This document shows, in pieces, positions 52,901-61,900 of a stretch of DNA of 64,000 nucleotides. The notes under the pieces are model-generated. The model saw nothing but the letters and a program-made list of their open reading frames with translations. It did no database searches and was not told where the DNA came from. Both the position numbers and the translations under genes were made by a program. Position 1 is the first letter of the stretch. Each line of letters starts with the position of its first letter. The DNA is from Lineus longissimus (lineage: Eukaryota > Nemertea > Pilidiophora > Heteronemertea > Lineidae). The DNA is taken from NCBI RefSeq assembly GCF_910592395.1, contig NC_088311.1, positions 18,292,501-18,356,500 on the forward strand, in the 5' to 3' direction.

Positions 52901-55900
52901 GGGTGGTCAAAGTACCCATGGCACGACAGTGAGCTTTAGATGCGACGAAGGCTTCATTCTCGTAGGAAAGACGAATTCTACGTGTGTTCATGAAGATCCA
53001 AACAGCGCCAAGGGAAAGTGGTCAGAGCAAACGCCTGTTTGCAAGGGTAGGTCAAATGCCTACTGCACACGATTTGCCAATTGCCATCCCATGCACCCAT
53101 AATAAACACTTAATTTCTTTGCGGTTTGAAGGAATTTTGAGATGGTCCTTAATGTTGTGTTGTATTCTTCTTTTCTTTTCTAGCTATTACCTGTGAACCT
53201 CCTGTCATATCAAACGGACATGTATCAGTTACCAAAGCAGCCGTGTATGGGTCAACTGTAACTTATCATTGTAACCAAGGCTTTGTTCTCAATGGAAAAG
53301 TAAGCTCCAAGTGTATTCAAAATGGAACTGACAATGTTTATGGGAAATGGACTGACCAGACGCCTGTGTGTAAAGGTAAAGTTCCTCCAGAGAGAAAGCT
53401 TTCCTCATTTCCTTTCTACATTTCCCCCATTTTTGGCCTTGATCATTATCATTATTGATACAATCCCGTACATTGATTCCTTTCCGAGCCATAAGTTGCG
53501 ACACACCAATGGAAAAGTAATAGCGGGGGGTCAAAGTACCCATGGCACGACAGTGAGCTTTAGATGCGATGAAGGTTTCATTCTTGAAGGAAAGACGAAT
53601 TCTACGTGTGTTCATGAAGATTCAAACAGCGCCAAGGGAAAGTGGTCAGAGCCAATGCCTGTTTTGCAAAGGTAACTCCAATGGCTACCGCACACGATTG
53701 GCCAATTGCCATCCCATGCACCCATAATAAACATTTAATTTCTTTGTGGTTTGAAGGAATTTTGAGATGGTCCTTAATGTTGTGTTGTACTCTTCTTTTC
53801 TTTTCTAGCTATTACCTGTGAACCTCCTGTCATATCAAACGGACATGTATCAGTCACCAAAGCAGCCGTGTATGGGTCATCTGTAACCTATCATTGTAAC
53901 CAAGGCTTTGTTCTCGATGGGAAAGTAAGCTCCAAGTGTAGTCAAAATGGAACTGACAATATTTATGGAAAATGGACTGACCAGACGCCTGTGTGTAAAG
54001 GTAAAGTTCCTCCAGAGAGAAAGCTTTTCTCATTTCCTTTCTACATTTCCCCCATGTTTGGCCTTGATCATTATCTTTATCGATACATTCCCGTACTTTG
54101 AATCATTTTCCAGCCATAAGTTGCGACACACCATTGTTACTGAATGGACAAGTAATAGCGGGTGGTCAAAGTACCCATGGCACGACAGTGATCTTTAGAT
54201 GTGACGAAGGCTTCATTCTCGAAGGAGAGACAAATTCTACGTGTGTTCATGAAGATCCAAACAGCCCCAAGGGAAAGTGGTCAGAGCCAACGCTTGTTTT
54301 ATTGTACACGATTAGCAGGTTTTCGAGGGCAGTTGAAGTTCTGGTAGCATTTACTTGCGTCTCCCTATGGAAGTGGTCATATCTGCAAAATATATGTTCG
54401 TGTTTTAAATGTTTATTATTTACAGCAGCAACATGTGAGACGCTGGTAACTAGTGCGCACATTCGCTGCAAGATGAGCAAGCGGATGGGGACCTACATGT
54501 AAAAGTTGACGCTTAATAGTTCTTGTGTGACTTAAATGAGTTTGAAGCACGATGTTATTAAATTCATTCAGCTCAGTTTTTCGTAGGCAATAAGGAAACG
54601 GTCATGGTCGCATCTTTTTGTGTGACTAAGCGACATATTCACTCATGCAATGTCCGCGATTCAGAGAGCGTTTGACCCTTCAAGGCTCTGATTGTGTGCA
54701 GCGGACAGGACGGCGATAAATACCAAAGGCCTTTGGGGTCGGGGACTTTGCTTATTTTTTTTATGTTTGAGGGTTGTAAATGCGGAATAAGCTTCCTTTG
54801 ATAAATCTTAGCAGTTTCGAGTTCCCCTCAGGTGGCTGATAATATGAGCTGGGCATCTGCGTAACATTGCATAACGTTGCATAACATTAATTACTGACTC
54901 CAGTCTATGAACTGCATAAGACAATTGTAAGAATTAATCACCAATTAAGTTATTTTCGCTACGTTCAACTAAAGATTTTGTGCCACGCCTGGATCTATTG
55001 CAACGAATGTTCATGTACATGTATACGTGTGCATGTTCATGTGCATGAAACTGAGAAAGACTTTGACTAAAAAGAATCTTAGCTGGATTTTCGACCACTG
55101 AAGGAAATTTTCTCAAGAATTGACTATTTCTTGAGTATTTGATTATTTCTTGTGTAAAATTGTTGATTCTTTCTTTCCGTCCTGCGATTTACTAACGATG
55201 TTATCCTTTGCTCTAATGAAATACATGTTGCTTTTTCCAGAAATTACCTGCGACCAACCGTCACGACTGTTAAATGGAACCTTTTCTGCCCCCGGACTAT
55301 CAACCGTCGGTTCTGCCGTGAGTTACAAGTGCGACAAAGGCTTCGTTCTCGATGGGAAAGAGAATTCAACCTGTGTCGAGAACGGTCCTGGTAATGTCAA
55401 AGGGAAATGGGCAGACTCAACTCCCGTCTGTAGAGGTAAGACAAACTCAAAAGGAAAAGAAACCTGCACTCCTTGACTAATAGAGTCTTATTCAGCGTGT
55501 GCTACGAGTCAGTTCCGCCAGCAATATCCGTCTCTGCTAAATGGGCAAGTTGGTGCCCCGAAGGCCGCTGTTCTATGTTCATTATAGGGGGGTTATCAGT
55601 TGGTAAAAGAAAATCGTTTTGCACAAGGATGGTCCTACAACGAAGACTGCAATTCTAGGATCAGCAGTCACTTATCAGTTCGTCAAAGGGCTTCGTTTTG
55701 GAAGTAAGAGCTGGCCAAGGACGGTCATGGTAATGTGAAAGAGACATTGGCACACCCGATGTCTCTGTGCGCAGGCCGTCGGGACAAGGAACTCTCCTTG
55801 CCTTGTTAGAAAAAATGTTCATATGCAAAGCGCGTGCTGTCTTTTAATCAGAACTGTACATGACTCAAATGGAATTAACCTTGTTAGGTGTTTTGCCTTT

Positions 55901-58900
55901 TCTTCTTCTTTCCAGCAATAACCTGCGACACGCCGTCCCTAACAAATGGACAAGTGTCTGTCCCGAAAACTGCACATCTAGGTTCAGCAGTTAGCTACCA
56001 GTGTAACACAGGTTACGTTCTAGAAGGGAAAGGAAATTCGACCTGTGTCGAGGATGGTCCTGATAATGTTAAAGGGAGCTGGGCTGACCCGACGCCTGCA
56101 TGCACAGGTAAGACGTACATTTCATACAAAAAGAAGTTCTTCCTATGTTTTTGTCCTGATAAGAACTTCATTTGATACATGACTCAAATCATCTTCACCT
56201 GGCTAGCAATGGATTTTTGTGTTCTTTTCCAGCAATAACCTGCGACACACCGTCCCTGACAAATGGACAAGTGTCTTTCCCGAAGCCTGCAGTTCTAGGT
56301 TCAGCAGTCAGCTACCTGTGTGACACAGGCTACGTTCTCGAAGGAAAAGGGAATTCCTCATGCATCCAAAACGGATCTCATGATGTTAAGGGGAAATTGG
56401 CTGACCTGACACCCGTGTGCATAGGTAAGACAATTTCATACAAAGAGAAGGTCATTTTATGTTTTTCTTCTAATAAGAAATCTGTTTTATACATGACTCA
56501 AAGCATCTTCACCTGGCTAGCTAACTATCATTTTTCCTGTTCCTTTCCGGCAATGCTTGTGACATTTATTCCGTAAAAACGAACAAATTTCTGTCCTGAA
56601 ACCAAAACCTCTAGGCTCATCGATCAGTCAGTTACAAATTTAACGTGACACAGGTTAGTTCTCCCTGTGTTGATGGTAGTTTTGATGATTCAAAAGGATA
56701 ATGGCCGGGGCAGCTCTGTCACCACAATAAACAGTGTGAACAGGTAAAAAAAAATCCGGCATTGCAGAGGATGTTTCCTATATCTATTTACCATGTTTTC
56801 ATGGAGAGTTAGGTTCTCCTTCAAAAAGGAATTTTGTATTGAGCTCAGACAAATATCTTCGCCTGAAGTGTATGTTACTTCTTCTAAGAGAGAAAAGCGC
56901 ATTGCAAGGCGGGAAATTCATTGACGCCAATGAATTCTTTTGACGTTGTAAATTTCCCCATGTTTGGCCCTGATCATTATCAATACTCATACATGTATGA
57001 TTCTTACTTGATGGACAAGTATTAGCGGGTGAACTTAGTACCCATGGCACGACAGTGATCTTTAGATGCGATGAAAACTTCATTCTCGAAGGGAAGACAA
57101 ATTCTACGTGTGTTCAAGCAAATCCAAACAGCGCCAAAGGAAAATGGTCCCAGCCAACGCCTGTTTGCAAAAGTAGGTTCAGCAGTAGTTTGAAGTAATT
57201 TTGAGATAGTCCTTGATATTGTATAGTATTGGTCTTTCTTTCGAGCTATTACCTGTGAACCTCCTGTCATATCAAACGGACATGTATCAGTCACCAAACC
57301 AGCCGTGTATGGGTCAACTGCAACCTATCGTTGTAACAACGGCTTTGTTCTGGATGGGAAAGGAAGCTCCCAGTGCAATCGAAATGGAACTGACAATGTT
57401 TATGGGAAGTGGACTAACCAGTCGCCTGTGTGCAAAGGTAAAGTTCCTCCAGATTGGAGCTTTCCTCATTTCCTTTCTACATTTCCCCCATGTTTGGATT
57501 TGATCATTATCATTATCAATACAATCCCGTACTTCGATTCATTTTCAAGCTATAAGTTGCGACACACCATTGTTGCTGAATGGACAAGTCATAGCGGGTG
57601 GTCAAAGAACCAATGCCACGACCGTGATCTTTAGATGCGACAAAGGCTTCATTCTCGAAGGGAAGACAAATTCTACTTGCGTTCATGAAGATCCAAACAG
57701 CGCCAAGGGAAAGTGGTCAGAGCCAACGCCTGTTTGCAAAGGTAAGTCCAATGCCTACCGCACACGACTGGCCAATTGCTTTCCCACCCGTATTTAAACA
57801 TTAAAATTGTGGTTGTTTGTAGTTATTTAGAGATGGTCCTTGATAATGTTTTTGTTTTTTTTTTCATTTCTAGCTATTACCTGTGAACCTCCTGTCATAT
57901 CAAACGGATATGTATCAGTCACCAAACCAGTCGTGTATGGGTCAACTGTAACCTATCATTGTAACCAAGGCTTTGTTCTGGATGGGGAAGGGAGCTCAAG
58001 GTGTGCTCAAAATGGAACTGACAGCGTTTATGGGAAATGGACTGACCAGTTGCCTGTGTGTAAAGGTAATGTTCCTCCAGAGAGAAAGCTTTCCTCATTT
58101 CCTTTCTACATTTCCCCCATGTTTTGCCTTGATCATTATCATTATCGATACAATCCCGTACTTTGATTCATTTTCAAGCTATAAGGTACGACACACAATT
58201 GTTACTGAATGGAAAGTTAACTACAGATGCGACGTAGGTTTCATTCTCGAGGAAAGACAAATTCTACGTGTGTTCATGAAAATCCAAACAGCGACAAAGG
58301 AAATTGTTCAGAGCCAATGCCTGTTTGCAAAAGTAAGTTCAACGTTACAGCACACGAATGGCCAATTTCCTTCCCACCTGTATTTAAACATTTAAATTGT
58401 TGTGGTTTGAAGTTATTTTGAGATGGTCCTTGAAAATGTGTTGTTCTTTTTTTCATTTCTAGCTATAACCTGTGAACCTCCCGTCATATCAAACGGACAT
58501 GTATCAGTCACCAAAACAACCGTGTATGGGTCAACTGTAACCTATCATTGTAACCCAGGCTTTGTTCTTGATGGGAAAGAAAGCTCAAAGTGTACTCAAA
58601 ATGGAACTGACAATGTTTATGGGAAATGGACTGACCAGTTGCCTGTGTGCAAAGGTAAAGTTCCTCCAGGTTGGAGCTTCCTTCATTTCCTTTCTAAATT
58701 TTTCTCATATTTGGCCTTTATCATTATCATTATCGATACAATCCCGTACTTTGATTTATTTTCCTGCTATAGGTTGCGACACACCATTGTTACTGAATGG
58801 ACAAGTAATAGCGGGTGGGCTAAGTACCCATGGCACGACAGTGATCTTTAGATGCGATGAAGGCTTCATTCTCGAAGGGAAGATAAATTCTGCGTGTGTT

Positions 58901-61900
58901 CACGTAGATCCAAACAGCGTCAAAGGAAAATGGCCAGAGCCAACGCCTGATTAACGCAATCGATTGGCCAATTTCCATCCCGCCCATATTAAAACATTTT
59001 TGTTTTGGATTGAAGTAATTTTGAGTTGATCTTTGTTGATGTATTGCATTGGTTTTTCTTTTCTAGCTATTACCTGTGAACCTCCTGTCATATCCAACGG
59101 ACACGCATCAGTCACCAAACCAGCCGTGTATGGGTCAACTGTAACCTATCATTGTAACCAAGGCTTTGTTCTCGATGGGAAAGGAAACTCCAAGTGTATT
59201 CAAAACGGAACTGACAGCGTTTATGGGAAATGGAATGACCAGTCCCCTGTGTGCAAAGGTAAAGTTCCTGCAGGTTGGAGCTTGCTTCATTTCCTTTCTG
59301 CATTTCCACCATGTTTGGCCTTCATCATTATCATTATCGATACAATCCCGTACTTTGATTCCTTGTCGAGCCATAAGTTGCGACACACCATTCTTACTGA
59401 ATGGAGAGGTAACATCGGTTGGGCTCAGTACCCATGGCACGACAGTGAGCTATAGATGCGACGTAGGTTTCATTCTCGATGGAAAGACCAATTCTACGTG
59501 TGTTTATGAAGATCCAAACAGCGCCAAGGCAAATTGGTCAGAGCCAACGCCTGTTTGCAAAAGTAAGTTCAACGTTACAGCACACGATTGGCCAATTTCC
59601 TCTCCACCCGTATATAAACATTTAAATTATTGTGGTTTGAAGTTATTTTGAGATGGTCCTTGATAATGTGTTATATATATTTTTTCATTTCTAGCTATAA
59701 CCTGTGAACCTCCTGTCATATCAAACGGACATGTATCAGTCACCAAACCAGCCGTGTATGGGTCAACTGTAACCTATCATTGTAACCAAGGCTTTGTTCT
59801 CGATGGGAAAGGAAGCTCCTTGTGTAGTCAAAATGGAACCGACAATGTTTACGGGAAATGGACTGACCAGTCGCCTGTGTGTAAAGGTGAAGTTCCTCCA
59901 GATTGGAGCTTTCCTCATTTCTTTTCTACATTTCCCCCATGTTTTGCCTTGATCATTATCATTATCGATACAATCCCGTACTTTGATTCCTTTTCGAGCC
60001 ATAAGTTGCGACACACCATTCTTACTGAATGGAGAGGTAACATCGGTCGGGCTAAGTACCCATGGCACGACAGTAAACTATAGATGCGACGTAGGTTTCA
60101 TTCTCGAGGGAAAGACAAATTTTACGTGTGTTCATAAAAATCCAAACAGCGACAAAGGAAATTGGTCAGAGCCAACGCCTGTTTGCAAAAGTAAGTTCAA
60201 CGTTACAGCACACGATTGGCTAATTTTCTTCCCACCTGTATTTGAACATTTAAATTGTTGTGGTTTGAAGTTATTTTGAGATGGTCCTTGAAAATGTGTT
60301 GTTTTTCTTCATTTCTAGCTATTACCTGTGAACCTCCCGTCATATCAAACGGACATGTATCAGTCACCAAACCAGCCGTGTATGGGTCAACTGTAACCTA
60401 TCATTGTAACCCAGGCTTTGTTCTTGATGGGAAAGAAAGCTCAAAGTGTACTCAAAATGGAACTGACAATGTTTATGGGAAATGGACTGACCAGTTGCCT
60501 GTGTGCAAAGGTAAATTTCCTCCAGGTTGGAGCTTTCTTCATTTCCTTTCTAAATTTTTCTCATATTTGGCCTTTATCATTATCATTATCGATACAATCC
60601 GGTACCTTGATTGCTTTTCGATCCATAAGTTGCGACACACCATTGTTACTGAATGGACAAGTAATAGCGGGTTGGCTAAGTACCCATAGCTCGACAATGA
60701 TCTTTAGATGCAACGAAGGCTTTTTCTCGATGGAAAGCAAACTCTACTTGTGTTTACGAAGATTCAAACAGCGCCAAGGGAAAGTGGTCAGAGCCAATGC
60801 CTGTTTGCAAAGGTAAGTCCAATGCCTACCGCACACGATTGGCCAATTTCCTTCCCATGTACCCATAATCAACATTTAATATGTTTGTGGTTTGAATTAA
60901 TTTTGAGATGGTCATTAATGCTGTGTTTTATTCTTCTTTTTCTTGTCCAGCTATTACCTGTGAACCTCCTGTCATATCAAACGGACATGCATCAGTCAAC
61001 AAACCAGCCGTGTATGGGTCAACTGTAACCTATCGTTGTAACCAAGGCTTTGTTCTGGATGGGAAAGGGAGCTCAAAGTGTAGTCAAAACGGAATTGACA
61101 ATGTTTTTGGGAAATGGTCTGATCAGTTGCCCGTGTGTAAAGGTAAAGTTCCTCCAGATTGGAGCTTTCCTCATGTCTTTTTTATATTTCCCAAATTTTT
61201 GGCCTTGATCATTATCATTGTCGATACAATCCAGTACTTTGATTTCTTTTGCAGCCATAAATTGTGACACACCATTGTTACTGAATGGACAAGTAATAGC
61301 GGGTGGTCAAAGTACCCATGGCACGACAGTGATCTTTAGGTGCAACGAAGGCTTCATTCTCGAAGGAAAGACAAATCATACGTGTGTTCATGAAGATCCA
61401 AACAGCGCCAAGGGAAAGTGGTCAGAGCCAACGCCTGTTTGCAAAGGTAAGTCCAATGCCTACCGCACACGATTGGCCAATTTCCTTCCCATGCACCCAT
61501 AATATATATTTATGTTTATTCCTCCTATAAGAAGACATTACAAATAATCAAACAATAATAATCAAAACAGGAAACAAAATAAAAAAGAATTGGAAAATAT
61601 CTAAATACATATTTACAATGATCTTCTTTGAAATTGGACTGATGGGATAAGTCGGTTAGCGTTTGCTGGCTAAACTTTGCCTATGCACATGAATTGGTTA
61701 ATCAGGTTTAAGCGATCCCAAATTTCAGCCGCAGTTTTTATAATTTTCATATGATGTTCGAAGTCCAAGTGATCTATTTGCATTCCTAGTACAACATTCG
61801 TGAAACTGTCATCATCTAACTGCCAGAGGGCAGCACTTACATTTGCCTCACATTCATTTGTTATCTTGTTCCAAAACATCTCTCGTTGCCTTGCAAGCGC

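Larger units (their letters stand above)
54764..55876 (+). repeat. Segmental duplication, right copy (1113 bp)
   Basis: Same length and order as 49453-50565, including a type-R exon and fossil exon. The joint with the gene-1-like block lies at about 54764. Confidence 0.92.
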
